64,000 nt of DNA, taken from the NCBI RefSeq assembly GCF_021398735.1, contig NZ_CP090349.1, positions 3,429,001 through 3,493,000 of the forward strand, read 5' to 3'. The notes under the pieces are model-generated. The model saw only the letters and a list, made by a program, of their open reading frames with translations. It made no database searches and was not told the DNA's origin. The translations under genes were made by a program, and so were the position numbers. The stretch is from Methylobacterium oryzae (GTDB lineage: Bacteria > Pseudomonadota > Alphaproteobacteria > Rhizobiales > Beijerinckiaceae). Numbering within the stretch: the first letter of the stretch is position 1; each line of letters opens with the position of its first letter. Positions 7,598 through 16,462 of the stretch are shown one piece after another.

Positions 7598-8917
7598 TCA
7601 CTTCGCGTCGCCGCGCGTCAGGACCGGCTTGCCGCCGTCGGTGCGGAACCGGACCGCGTAGGTGCTGTTCGCCGACTGGGCGTTGCAGGTGATGACCACC
7701 GGGCCGCCCATCGGGTTGGGCATCTCGCAGGTGCCCTTGACCTTGAAGGTCGACTGGTCGCGCTCGGCGTACATCAGCTCGTCGACGGGCTGGTGCAGGG
7801 TGCCGCCCTCGACGAAGCCCTTGGCCGAGGCCATGAACGCCATGGCCTTGCCGTCGGTGGTGCCGAAGATGAACCCGGCCTTCGGGCTGCCGACGACGGA
7901 GGTGTTCACCGCCTCCGGGGCGCAGGTCGCGGTGAGGTCCTCCCCGTCCATCATCAGGGACTCGCAGCGGCCCTTGAAGGACAGCTTCAGGAACGTGCCC
8001 GGCGGCGGATCGCGCCCCTCCGCGCCGTCGCGCGGCGGAGGCGGCGCCTGTGACGGTGGCGGCGACGGCGGCGTCTCGGGCGGGGCCGGAGCCCGGGCCT
8101 CGGCCCGCCGGTCCCAGCCGCCGCGGGGCTGGCCGGGCTGCCAGACGCAGAGACGGGCGCCGTCATTGTCCCAGCAGGGGCCGCTCGGCGACAGGGCGCC
8201 GAGGGCCTCGGCGGCGCGCAGGCCCCCGGACGACCCGTTCCAGAAGGCCGTGGCCTTCAGCGGGTTCTGCGGGTCGCGGACGAGCTGCGCCACGACGTCG
8301 AGCTTGCCCGCGGCGTAGGAGCGGATCTCGAAGCCGCGGGCACCGGTCTGCCCGGTCTCCGACCGGAACTGGCAGGCCCCGTCGAGGCGGACATCGCCCG
8401 CGACCTCGAGGTAGCAGTCGGCGGCCCGCGGGGCGCCGGCCTCGGGCGCCGCCGCGGGGGCGCCGCCGAAGCCGGGGCGGCCCTCGCCGACCTTCCAGGC
8501 GCAGATCCGGCTCCGGGACCCGGTCCAGCAGGCGCCCTCCGCGGTGACGCTGTCGGCGGGGCCGTCCTCGGGCTTGCCGCCGGGCTCCCGGTTCCAGGTC
8601 GCCGTGCCCTGGCCGGGCGCCGTCACCGACACGACCACGCCGTCGCGCAGGTAGCCGTTGGTGTAGGTGGCGAGGCGGAACCCGCCCACGCCGTAGCTGC
8701 GCGCGTCGGTCAGGAACTCGCAGACCCCGTCGATGACGGTCCTGCCGTCGGCCGCGAAGAAGCAGTCGGCCTTGCGGACCTTGATCTGCGCCTGCGCGGC
8801 GGCGGGCAGGAGGAGGCCGGCCAGCAGGCCCGCCATCAGGGCGGCGGTGCGGTGGCCGATGCGGCTTCCGGCCCTGGGGGCCGGGAACCGCGCGGGATCC
8901 TTGCGGCGGGGACCCAT
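7598..8917 (-). CDS. Large exported protein with an internal duplication
   Basis: 439 residues. Signal sequence about residues 24-44 (MAGLLAGLLLPAAAQA). Two repeats of about 95 residues follow, each running from ADC(F/Y) through a D/G-x-C(E/Q)F block to a W-rich end (ICAWKVG and LCVWQPG), at roughly 50-142 and 163-265. A Pro-rich linker and a separate C-terminal domain with three Cys residues complete it. GGAGAC precedes the start, and the stop of the upstream gene overlaps this ribosome binding site, so the two are tightly linked. No family recognised; the repeats look like small disulfide-bonded beta domains. Confidence 0.7.
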   Translation of the reverse strand: MGPRRKDPARFPAPRAGSRIGHRTAALMAGLLAGLLLPAAAQAQIKVRKADCFFAADGRTVIDGVCEFLTDARSYGVGGFRLATYTNGYLRDGVVVSVTAPGQGTATWNREPGGKPEDGPADSVTAEGACWTGSRSRICAWKVGEGRPGFGGAPAAAPEAGAPRAADCYLEVAGDVRLDGACQFRSETGQTGARGFEIRSYAAGKLDVVAQLVRDPQNPLKATAFWNGSSGGLRAAEALGALSPSGPCWDNDGARLCVWQPGQPRGGWDRRAEARAPAPPETPPSPPPSQAPPPPRDGAEGRDPPPGTFLKLSFKGRCESLMMDGEDLTATCAPEAVNTSVVGSPKAGFIFGTTDGKAMAFMASAKGFVEGGTLHQPVDELMYAERDQSTFKVKGTCEMPNPMGGPVVITCNAQSANSTYAVRFRTDGGKPVLTRGDAK

Positions 8918-8929
8918 GATGGCCGTCTC

Positions 8930-10357
8930 CTATGGATTGCCGAGGAGGCGGCGCGCCGCCTGGATGGTCCGGTCGTTGCGCTGGTCGACGACGCGGCCCT
9001 GGTAGAGATTCCGGTCGGCGAGGCGCTGCTGGAGGGCGGCCCAGAAGCCGGCGCCCCACTGGTCCTGCTCGAGATTCTGCAGGATCTCGGTGGACTTGAG
9101 CTCGAGGGCGCGGATCGTCAGGTCGGCCGCCTTCGCGGGATCCCGCTGCAGGCCGGCGCCGCCGAGGTCGTACAGGAAGGCCGCCGAGGCCGCCGCGGGG
9201 GCGAAGGAGCGCTCGACCGCGAGGCGCTCGAGATAGCGGCTCGCGAGGGGGCCGTCCGGCGCGGTGACCCGCTGCTCCTTGTTGGCCGGGGACAGGTGCA
9301 TCGCGGCGTAGAGGTACTGCGCCACCGGGACGCCGCTCTCCGCCAGGCCCCGGAGCTTCGCCGCGTCGGCGGCGTTGGAGACCGCGCTCTTCGACAGCGC
9401 GATGAGGTCCTCGACGCTCGGCGTCGCCGCGGGCGGTGCCGGAGGCGGCGGGCCGGCGGGCTTTCCGGCTCCGCTGTTGCCGGCTCCGGGGTTGCCCGCC
9501 CCCGCACTGCCAGCTCCCGCGTTGCCCTGCGGGCCGGCACCCCGGCCGGCCAGGGCCTGCACGGCCGCGCGCGTCTGCGGCGTCGCCGTCCCGTCGGCCG
9601 GCCCGGTGTAGAAGCCGCGCTTGGCGAGGTCGCGCTGGATCGCCGCCACGAGGTCGGGGGGCTGGCGGCCGAGCTCGTCCGTGAAGGTGGTGACCGCCCG
9701 CGGCAGCTTGGCCGCCACCGTGTTCATGTAGAGGTCGGCGGCCTTCTGCGGATCCCGCGGGACGCCGCTCCCGGCATCGGTGTAGCAGCCGGCGATCCAG
9801 TAGAGCGTCGACCAGGAATCGAGGTAGTTGTTCCGGACCGCGACCGGGTTCGCCTGGAAGGCCAGCCCGTAGCGGCAGCCCCGCTTGAGATCGTGCTGGC
9901 CGCGGGCGGGGTCGAGCAGGAGCTCGGTCATGCCGCGCTGGGCCCCGGGGAAGCCGAGGTCGGCGGGCTTCTGGTAGTAGGTCAGCGCCTTGGCGGCGTC
10001 GGGCTTGACCGGGTTCTTGGCGTAGACCGCGGCCCATTCGGGATTGTAGAGGGCGCCCATGAACGAGCGGGCGCTGACGTCGCCGGCCTCGGCGGCCGTC
10101 CGCAGCTTCTCGAAGGCGGCCCGGTCGCCGTCCTTGCCGGCCTTGTCGAGCAGGTCGAGATAGAGCTTCTCGTTCTCCTTGCTGTCGGCGGGCTTGCCCC
10201 ACTCGCCCGCGGGCTTCAGCAGCGCCAGGGCGAGGCCGGCCAGGAGGGCGACCGCGGCCTGGGGCAGGACCAGCCAGGCGAGGCGGTAGCGCGCGTCCGC
10301 GTACCAGAGCGTCGCGTGCGCCCGGAGCCGGTCGGTCCCGATCGTGACGCCGCTCAT
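8930..10357 (-). CDS. Membrane protein with Sel1-like and peptidoglycan-binding-like motifs
   Basis: 475 residues. After a short cytoplasmic segment that includes a WYADARYRLAW motif, one transmembrane helix lies at about residues 27-46. Then come Sel1/TPR-like helices and, near the middle, a PG_binding_1-like motif (IQRDLAKRGFYTGPADG). A GAGN/GAGS-repeat linker and a second set of helices follow, ending in a second, weaker motif (ALQQRLADRNLYQGRVVD). The ATG overlaps the upstream stop (ATGA). The architecture fits a protein anchored in the inner membrane and reaching the cell wall. It is a paralogue of the 10354-11715 product. Confidence 0.75.
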   Translation of the reverse strand: MSGVTIGTDRLRAHATLWYADARYRLAWLVLPQAAVALLAGLALALLKPAGEWGKPADSKENEKLYLDLLDKAGKDGDRAAFEKLRTAAEAGDVSARSFMGALYNPEWAAVYAKNPVKPDAAKALTYYQKPADLGFPGAQRGMTELLLDPARGQHDLKRGCRYGLAFQANPVAVRNNYLDSWSTLYWIAGCYTDAGSGVPRDPQKAADLYMNTVAAKLPRAVTTFTDELGRQPPDLVAAIQRDLAKRGFYTGPADGTATPQTRAAVQALAGRGAGPQGNAGAGSAGAGNPGAGNSGAGKPAGPPPPAPPAATPSVEDLIALSKSAVSNAADAAKLRGLAESGVPVAQYLYAAMHLSPANKEQRVTAPDGPLASRYLERLAVERSFAPAAASAAFLYDLGGAGLQRDPAKAADLTIRALELKSTEILQNLEQDQWGAGFWAALQQRLADRNLYQGRVVDQRNDRTIQAARRLLGNP

Positions 10358-11715
10358 GACTTGGCTTTCATGTAGGCGCGCAGGGCCGTGATGACCGCGG
10401 AATTGCGCTTGTTCTCGACCGGGAGCGTGTAGAAGCCGCGGGCGGTCAGCGCGGCCTGGATCGCGCCCCAGAACCCGTCGCTCCAGTTGCCCGCCTCCGG
10501 GAACAGCAGCCAGAAGGTGATCTGGTCGTCCTTGAGGTCGACGCCCCGCAGGGCGAGGGCGGCGGCCTTCCGGGGATCCTTGGCGACGTTGCCGTAGCCG
10601 GAATCGTACAGCACCGCCGCCTCGCCGGCCGCCATGCCGTTGCCGGCGGCCGCGGCGCGCTCGTAGGCGGCGACGGCGACCTGCGCGTCCGGCGCGAAGA
10701 CGTCGCCCTTGTTCATCACCGGGTTGAACAGGCGCGCGTAGGCGGTGAGCGCGTCCGCGTCCCCGGCCTCGGCGCGGCTCTTCAGGTCGGCCATCTTCCG
10801 CCGGTCGCCGGTCCGGGCGGCGGCCTGGAGGGCCAGCACCTCCGGATCCGGGCCCTTGGGCGTCACCCGCCGCGGCTCGGGCCGCGGGGTCGCGACCGTG
10901 TTGGTGATCCCCGCCTCCACCTGGAGGGCCGTGATGATCCCGGGATTGGGCCGCCCGTCCACCGGGCCGATGTACCGGCGCTGCTCGGCCAGGTGCCGCT
11001 GGATGCCCGACACCAGGGCGGGGTTCTGCTGCCCGAGATTGTTGATGAAGGCGTCCATCGTCGGCCGGTGGCGGCGCCACAGCACCGCGGTCACCAGCCC
11101 CCCGGCCCGCACCGGGTCCTGCGGCAGGCCGCTCTCAGGCTCGACGTAGCAGGTGGCGAGCTTGACGGTCAGCCGCTCCTCGCCGGTGATCGTGCGCTCG
11201 AGCGTCTCGGGGGCGTCGATCCAAGTCTGGGCCAGGCGGCAGCCGCGCCGGAGGTCGCGGTTGGGGTTGGCCGGGTCGAGCAGCACGTCCGCGAGGCGCG
11301 TGACCGCCAGGAGATCGCCGATCGCGGCGCCCGGTCCGTAGAGGGCGGCCGCCCGGTCGAAATCGTTCGGCGCGGGCTTGTTCGGGAAGTAGGCGGCGGT
11401 CAGGGGGTCGTAGAGCGTCCCGAGCTTGGTCGCGGCGTCGATCTGGCCCTGGGTGGCCGCGGCGGTCAGCGCGTCGAACGCCTTGCGGTCGCCGTCCTTG
11501 CCGGCCCGGTCGCGCAGGGCGCTCAGCTCGGCGAGCCGCGCCTTCGAGGCGGTGGCCGGCTGACCCCAGACACCCTGCGCGGCCAGCGCCATGCACAGGC
11601 CCGCCACCGCGCAGGTCACGGCCTGCGGCAGGGCGAGCCAGGCCAGGCGGTATCGGCGATCGTCGTACCAGAGGGCCGCGTGCGCGCGCAGCCAGTCCTC
11701 GCGGGCGATGCTCAT
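10354..11715 (-). CDS. Membrane protein with Sel1-like and peptidoglycan-binding-like motifs (paralogue)
   Basis: 453 residues with the same plan as the next gene: a short N-terminal segment with WYDDRRYRLAW, a transmembrane helix at about 28-48, Sel1-like helices (ATKLGTLYDP, DAAKL-type repeats), a PGB-like motif (IQRHLAEQRRYIGPVDG), more helices, and a C-terminal PGB-like end (IQAALTARGFYTLPVEN). The start at 11715 is chosen because it aligns exactly with the paralogue (both begin MS-x-x). It lies 22 bp downstream of the double-AAA gene and its stop overlaps the next start. A tandem pair with such architecture suggests partner subunits of one envelope complex. Confidence 0.75.
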   Translation of the reverse strand: MSIAREDWLRAHAALWYDDRRYRLAWLALPQAVTCAVAGLCMALAAQGVWGQPATASKARLAELSALRDRAGKDGDRKAFDALTAAATQGQIDAATKLGTLYDPLTAAYFPNKPAPNDFDRAAALYGPGAAIGDLLAVTRLADVLLDPANPNRDLRRGCRLAQTWIDAPETLERTITGEERLTVKLATCYVEPESGLPQDPVRAGGLVTAVLWRRHRPTMDAFINNLGQQNPALVSGIQRHLAEQRRYIGPVDGRPNPGIITALQVEAGITNTVATPRPEPRRVTPKGPDPEVLALQAAARTGDRRKMADLKSRAEAGDADALTAYARLFNPVMNKGDVFAPDAQVAVAAYERAAAAGNGMAAGEAAVLYDSGYGNVAKDPRKAAALALRGVDLKDDQITFWLLFPEAGNWSDGFWGAIQAALTARGFYTLPVENKRNSAVITALRAYMKAKS

Positions 11716-11737
11716 GGCTGCGACGGCTCCCGGGCCG

Positions 11738-13693
11738 TCACGACAGGGCGGCGGCGCGCGGGGCCCCGCCGCCGAGCGCCCGCTCGACATCCACGAGCTC
11801 GAACTGGCCGTAATCGCCCAGGGGATCGCTGGCGAGGCGCATCGCCTGGGCCTCGCGCAGGCGCTCCAGGAGCGTGCGCATCTCGCGGGCATTCGCCCAG
11901 TCGTGCCGCTGCGCGCGCTGCTCGACCCACGGGATCAGCAGGGTCTCGAAGCGCGGCGGCAGCCGGAACGATTGCCGCGACGCCATCAGGCGCAGGATCT
12001 CGACGAGGTCGTACGGGTCGTAGGCCGGGAACGCGACGGTCTTGGTGAAACGGCCGGCGAGGCCGGGATTCGTGTCGATGAACCGGGCCATGTCGCCGGT
12101 GTAGCCGGCGACGATCACGATGATCCGGTCGCGGTTGTCCTCCATGAACTTGAGGAGGGTGTCGATCGCCTCCTTGCCGAAGTCGCTGCCGCCCCCGCCG
12201 CCCTCGGCCAGCGTGTAGGCCTCGTCGATGAACAGGATGCCGTCGAGGGCCTCGCGGCAGCGCTCCAGGGTCTTGGCCGCGGTCTGGCCGACGTAGCCTG
12301 CCACCAGCCCGGCCCGGTCGACCTCGACCACGTGCCCCTTCCGCAGGACGCCGAGCGTCCGGAAGATGTCGCCCATGATGCGCGCCACCTCGGTCTTGCC
12401 GACGCCGGGGGGCCCGGTGAAGACCATGTGCTGGCTCACCGCGCCGACCTCGATGCCCTCGGCGCGGCGCCGGGCATCGACCAGCACCCGCGCCGCCACG
12501 GTCTTCACCTGCTCCTTGACCGGCGCGAGCCCGATCATCGCGTCGAGGCGGGCCATGACCTTCCGGGCCGCGTCCATGTCGACCGCGCCGCCGGCTTGGC
12601 GGCCGAGGGCCGCGGCGATGTCGGCGGGTTCGAGCCGGTTGATGTCGCCGCCGGGGCTGGCGGCGAGGCGCAGCGCCTGCGCCTGGCGGGCCTTCTCCAG
12701 GACCGTGCGCATCTCGCGGGCGTTGGCCCAGTCCTCGGCCTTCGACCGGGCCCCGACATAGGCGGCGAGGTCCTTCTCGAACCCCTCCGGCATGACGAAG
12801 CCCTGGCCCGCGGCCATGCGCTTCAGGATCTCGGCGAGCTCCGGCGGGCTGTAGGGCGGGAACTCGACGGTCTTGGTGAACCGGCTGGCGAGACCGGGAT
12901 TCGCGTCGATGAACCGGCGCATGTCGTTGGTGTAGCCGGCGACGATCACGATGATCCGGTCGCGATTGTCCTCCATGAACTTGAGGAGGGTGTCGATCGC
13001 CTCCTTGCCGAACTCGCCGCCGCTCCCGCCGCCGGGAGCCAGCGCGTAGGCCTCGTCGATGAACAGGATGCCGTCGAGGGCCTCCTTGCAGCGCTCCAGG
13101 GTCTTGATCGCGGTCTGGCCGGCGTAGCCCGCCACCAGCCCGGCCCGGTCGACCTCCACGAGGTGGCCCTTGCGCAGCACTTTCAGCGCCTTGAAGACGC
13201 TGCCGAGGACCCGCGCCACCTCGGTCTTGCCGACGCCGGGGGGGCCGGTGAACACCATGTGCTGGCTCATGGCCGCCACCGGCAGGTTCTGGGCGCGGCG
13301 CTGCTGCTCCACCTGCATCCGGGCGATGACGCCCTTCACCTCCAGCTTCACGGGGTCGAGCCCGACCATGCCGTCGAGGGTCGCGAGCGCGGTGGCCAGG
13401 AGGTCCTTCTTCTCCGCGGCCGCGCCGTCGTCGACGAAGCGGATCGGGCGGATCTTGCGGCTCGCCCGGGCCCGGTCCAGGGCGCGCCGCGTCGCCTCGA
13501 TCCGCGCCGGGATGTAGCTCGCCGCGAGCAGGCCGCCGACGAGGCCGCCGAGGATCAGGCCGTTGCGCAGCAGCGCCGACGGCGTCGCGGCGAGCGACCC
13601 GAGCACGTCCGGCCGCAGGGCGACCAGCAGGCCGGTGGCACCCAGCACGATGACCGCGAAGAGCGCGACCGGATGCTTGTCGAGGCGTTCCAT
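11738..13693 (-). CDS. Membrane-anchored tandem AAA+ ATPase (CbbX/SpoVK/EccA-like)
   Basis: 651 residues. Two transmembrane helices at the N-terminus (about 8-27 and 42-60) are followed by two complete AAA+ modules. Module 1 has Walker A GPPGVGKTE at about 150-158 and Walker B ILFIDEAY at about 209-216. Module 2 has the same motifs at about 427-435 and 486-493. Each module also shows the pore-type block AGLVAGY-x-GQT and a sensor region RIIVIVAGYT. This is the COG0464 class that includes CbbX, SpoVK and the mycobacterial EccA. The protein is probably an ATP-driven remodelling machine at the inner face of the membrane. Its substrate is unknown. Confidence 0.85.
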   Translation of the reverse strand: MERLDKHPVALFAVIVLGATGLLVALRPDVLGSLAATPSALLRNGLILGGLVGGLLAASYIPARIEATRRALDRARASRKIRPIRFVDDGAAAEKKDLLATALATLDGMVGLDPVKLEVKGVIARMQVEQQRRAQNLPVAAMSQHMVFTGPPGVGKTEVARVLGSVFKALKVLRKGHLVEVDRAGLVAGYAGQTAIKTLERCKEALDGILFIDEAYALAPGGGSGGEFGKEAIDTLLKFMEDNRDRIIVIVAGYTNDMRRFIDANPGLASRFTKTVEFPPYSPPELAEILKRMAAGQGFVMPEGFEKDLAAYVGARSKAEDWANAREMRTVLEKARQAQALRLAASPGGDINRLEPADIAAALGRQAGGAVDMDAARKVMARLDAMIGLAPVKEQVKTVAARVLVDARRRAEGIEVGAVSQHMVFTGPPGVGKTEVARIMGDIFRTLGVLRKGHVVEVDRAGLVAGYVGQTAAKTLERCREALDGILFIDEAYTLAEGGGGGSDFGKEAIDTLLKFMEDNRDRIIVIVAGYTGDMARFIDTNPGLAGRFTKTVAFPAYDPYDLVEILRLMASRQSFRLPPRFETLLIPWVEQRAQRHDWANAREMRTLLERLREAQAMRLASDPLGDYGQFELVDVERALGGGAPRAAALS

Positions 13694-14203
13694 GGACGTG
13701 GTGAACCTTGGTGCTGGCCCTGGTGATGGCCTGGGTGCTGGCCTGGGTGCTGGGCGCGCGTGGCCCCTCGGGCCGCCCTCAGGCGTCCTCGCCGGTGGCG
13801 CGGAGCAGATCGACGATCTCCAGGCGGCGCAGGTCGCCGCCCTGGAGGGCGACCCGGGCGGCCTGGGCCTCGCGGGCCTTCTCGAGGAGGGTGCGCATCT
13901 CGCGGGCGTTCGACCAGTCGTCGGCGCGGGACCGCTGCGCGAGCCAGGGGGTCAGCGCCGCCTCGAACCCCTCGGGGAGCGCGAATTGCTGCCGGGCCGC
14001 CATGCGCTTCAGGATCTCGCAGAGATCCTTCGGGCTGTAGGGCGGGAACTCGATAATCTTGGTGAACCGGCCGGCGAGGCCGGGATTCGTGTCGATGAAC
14101 CGGCGCATGTCGTTGGTGTAGCCGGCGACGATCACGATGATCCGGTCGCGGTTGTCCTCCATGAACTTGAGGAGGGTGTCGATCGCCTCCTTGCCGAAGT
14201 CGC
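12098..14203. repeat. Three near-identical 89-bp copies in the AAA modules
   Basis: Copies lie at 12098-12186, 12929-13017 and 14115-14203. The first and third are identical over 89 bp, including synonymous sites; the second differs at about two positions. They encode the KEAIDTLLKFMEDNRDRIIV part of each AAA module. Identity at silent sites points to recent duplication or gene conversion. Confidence 0.75.
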
Positions 14204-14879
14204 CGCCGCCCCCGCCGCCGGCGGCCAGGGTGTAGGCCTCGTCGATGAACAGGATGCCGTCGAGGGCCTCGTGGCACTTCTCGAGGGTCCTGGCCGCGGT
14301 CTGGCCGACATAACCAGCCACCAGGGCCGCGCGGTCGACCTCCACGAGATGCCCGCGGCGCAGCACCTCGAGGGACCGGTAGATCTCGCCGATCGCCCGC
14401 GCCACCTCGGTCTTGCCGACGCCGGGGGGGCCGGTGAACACCATGTGCTGGCTGATCGCCGCCACCGGCAGGCCCTCGGCGCGCCGCCGCTGCTCCAGCT
14501 CCAGCCGCGCGATCAGGGCGTTGACCTCGCGCTTGACCGGCGCGAGCCCGACCATGGCCTCGAGATTCGCGATCACGGCCTCGGGGGACCGGGCCTCCAC
14601 GACCCGGCGCGGCGCCACGATCAGGCGCGGCAGGGCCAGCAGGCCGCCGGCCGGCTGCCCGAGGCCGGCCTCCGCCTTCCGCGCGGCCGTCGCGGTCGCG
14701 GCGAGGCCCAGAGCCGCCAGCAGGGCGACGGCGATCCCGATCGCCGCCTTCCAGCGCAGCTCCGGCCCGGCGGCGTTCCACCAGGCGATCGGGCCGTAAT
14801 CGGTGCTCAGCAGGAGCGGGGTGAGGACCGCGACCACCAGCCCGGAGACGACGAAGGGGAGGATGGCGGATTTCGACAT
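13779..14879 (-). CDS. Membrane-anchored single AAA+ ATPase (CbbX/SpoVK-like)
   Basis: 366 residues: two N-terminal transmembrane helices (about 5-24 and 46-64), then one AAA+ module with Walker A GPPGVGKTE at about 150-158, Walker B ILFIDEAY, AALVAGYVGQT and the C-terminal DDWSNAREMRTLLEKAR helix. The Walker A falls at the same residue number as in the tandem ATPase downstream, so the two share their whole N-terminal plan. Likely a paralogue that forms mixed or parallel rings. It starts 3 bp after the preceding gene's stop. Confidence 0.85.
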   Translation of the reverse strand: MSKSAILPFVVSGLVVAVLTPLLLSTDYGPIAWWNAAGPELRWKAAIGIAVALLAALGLAATATAARKAEAGLGQPAGGLLALPRLIVAPRRVVEARSPEAVIANLEAMVGLAPVKREVNALIARLELEQRRRAEGLPVAAISQHMVFTGPPGVGKTEVARAIGEIYRSLEVLRRGHLVEVDRAALVAGYVGQTAARTLEKCHEALDGILFIDEAYTLAAGGGGGGDFGKEAIDTLLKFMEDNRDRIIVIVAGYTNDMRRFIDTNPGLAGRFTKIIEFPPYSPKDLCEILKRMAARQQFALPEGFEAALTPWLAQRSRADDWSNAREMRTLLEKAREAQAARVALQGGDLRRLEIVDLLRATGEDA

Positions 14880-14882
14880 CCG

Positions 14883-15476
14883 TCAGCCTCCGCAGGGCTT
14901 GCTGGTATTCCAGATCACGGGGATCCGCTGGACGCCGCCGGTCGTGTCGATCTTCAGGCCCGGCGTCAGCTCGACGAAGACGTCCTTGGCGGCGCCCTCG
15001 ATGGTGATCTCGCCCTTGCCGGTCTCGTAGGGCGCCGGGAACGGGACCGCGATGTTGATCGGGCCGTCGGCGACGTTGAAGGCGGGGGACAGGTAGTTCC
15101 CGGCCCGGATGCGCACCACGCCGCCGGCATCGGCCGCCATCTTCGACAGGCGCATCTGGCCCAGCGGGGCTCGGCAGGCCTTGGCCTCCGCGACGATCTT
15201 GTCCTTCTCGTCGGAGGGCAGGGTCTCGGCGGCCTTGTCGATCTCGCCCGCCTTGACCAGCGTCAGGGCCGGCCGCGCGGCCGTCCCGGCGGTCTCGCCG
15301 CCGCCCGAGAGCAGCACGCCCGCGACGGCGCCCGCCGCCACCAGGCCGCCCACGATCGCGATGAGGCTCGGCGAGAGGCCCGCCTTGGCGGCGGGCGGGG
15401 CGCTCGGGGCCGCGCGGGGCTCGGAAAGCCTATCCTGAGCCTGCCGCTCAGCATTCTGGTGTTCGACTTCCGACAT
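14883..15476 (-). CDS. Single-pass membrane protein, first gene of the AAA+/envelope cluster
   Basis: 197 residues from ATG 15476; an upstream in-frame ATG at 15536 adds a Cys/Arg-rich leader that looks unlike coding sequence. A charged cytoplasmic N-terminus (SEVEHQNAERQAQDRL) is followed by one helix (about 37-56) and a periplasmic domain with two Cys (KACRAPLG and the C-terminal SKPCGG). No family recognised. As the first gene of eleven in one direction it may be the adaptor linking the ATPases to envelope partners; this is inference from position. Confidence 0.65.
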   Translation of the reverse strand: MSEVEHQNAERQAQDRLSEPRAAPSAPPAAKAGLSPSLIAIVGGLVAAGAVAGVLLSGGGETAGTAARPALTLVKAGEIDKAAETLPSDEKDKIVAEAKACRAPLGQMRLSKMAADAGGVVRIRAGNYLSPAFNVADGPINIAVPFPAPYETGKGEITIEGAAKDVFVELTPGLKIDTTGGVQRIPVIWNTSKPCGG

Positions 15477-15750
15477 CCAGCGGGCCCCCGAACATGGAAC
15501 GACGTAATTCGTGCGTCGCGTCGGCGCGCACGACATGACCTGCAGCCTCGCTCTTTTTGGAAAGATTCGAAGAAATTAGCGGGTCGATGCCTGTCACCAT
15601 GACCGGCCGACTTCTAGGCAGGCGGAAAAAACCGGTCTACTAGTGTATATGACCTATCGTCGCAGCCTTGACACGCCGGGGATTTTCCTCGGCATGGCTC
15701 CGCGCCGCGACGTCATGGGGATAGATTCCGATGCTGCGACCGGGAGTGGC
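15477..15750. promoter_or_regulatory. Divergent promoter region for the envelope cluster and the NarL-type regulator
   Basis: 274 bp with markedly lower GC than its surroundings, including runs such as GGAAAAAACCGGTCTACTAGTGTATATGACC near 15622-15650 (given here only as its position and AT-rich nature). The drop in GC between divergent genes is what one expects of a promoter zone; I cannot assign exact -35/-10 elements. Confidence 0.4.
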
Positions 15751-16383
15751 ATGAACGGCTCCGCGCGAGAGACCCTGATCGTTGCCGACGATCACCCGCT
15801 GTTCCGCGAGGGCATGCGGCGCATCGCGGAGCGGCTCTACCCGCAGGCCCTGGTCCGGGAGGCCGCCACCATGGAGCAGGTCCTGGCGATGGCCCGCGCC
15901 GGAGCGCCCCCGCGGGCGTTCCTCCTCGACCTCCTGTTCCCCGGCCTCGATCCCCGCCACTCCATCGGCGCGCTGCGCGTCGAGTTCGAGCGGGCCTCGA
16001 TCATCGTCGTGTCGATGATCGAGGACGAGAGCCTGATCCGGACCGTCATGGCCGAGGGTGCCGACGGCTTCATCGGCAAGGCGCTGCCCGCCGCGGAGAT
16101 CGCCCAGGCGATCGCGGCGATCCGCGACGGCGAGTTCGTGATCCGGCGCAGCCCGGTCTCGGGTCTCGCCGCGCCGCGCGGCCCGCTCCCGCCCCTGACG
16201 CAGCGCCAGCGCGACGTGCTGCGCCTCGTCGCCCTGGGACGCACCAACAAGGAGATCGCCCGGGAACTCGAGATCTCCCCCTTCACCGTCCGCATCCACG
16301 TCTCGGCGCTCCTGCGCGCCCTCGACGTCACCTCCCGGTCCGCCGCGGCCGCGAAGGCCGCCACGGCCGGCGTCGGGGATTGA
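15751..16383 (+). CDS. NarL/FixJ-family response regulator
   Basis: 210 residues from ATG 15751, chosen because GGGAG precedes it and the receiver domain starts at once ([15 protein letters not shown]). The acidic pair is D13/D14, the phospho-acceptor is D60 ([14 protein letters not shown]) and the conserved lysine is K110 (GFIGKALP). A LuxR-type HTH occupies about residues 146-190 ([20 protein letters not shown]). It is transcribed divergently from the envelope cluster and lies 1.4 kb from a hybrid histidine kinase, so it is a reasonable candidate regulator of either; the sequence does not prove a partnership. Confidence 0.85.
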   Translation: MNGSARETLIVADDHPLFREGMRRIAERLYPQALVREAATMEQVLAMARAGAPPRAFLLDLLFPGLDPRHSIGALRVEFERASIIVVSMIEDESLIRTVMAEGADGFIGKALPAAEIAQAIAAIRDGEFVIRRSPVSGLAAPRGPLPPLTQRQRDVLRLVALGRTNKEIARELEISPFTVRIHVSALLRALDVTSRSAAAAKAATAGVGD

Positions 16384-16435
16384 GGAGGCGGACCGTGCTG
16401 CGGGGCCGATCGTACACCTGTCCGAATGGCCCGGT

Positions 16436-16460
16436 GCCGGGCTCCGTGGCAGAGCCCGGC
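16436..16460 (+). terminator. Hairpin after the response regulator, touching the next start codon
   Basis: GCCGGGCTC (16436-16444) pairs perfectly with GAGCCCGGC (16452-16460) across a 7-nt loop. It lies 53 bp after the response-regulator stop, so it may be its terminator. It ends only 2 nt before the predicted ATG at 16463, leaving no free ribosome binding site there. Confidence 0.5.
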
Positions 16461-16462
16461 GC

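Noticed and set aside
11591..13726. 711-codon plus-strand frame opposite the double AAA gene
   Set aside because: Antisense shadow; repeated patterns simply mirror the two AAA modules.
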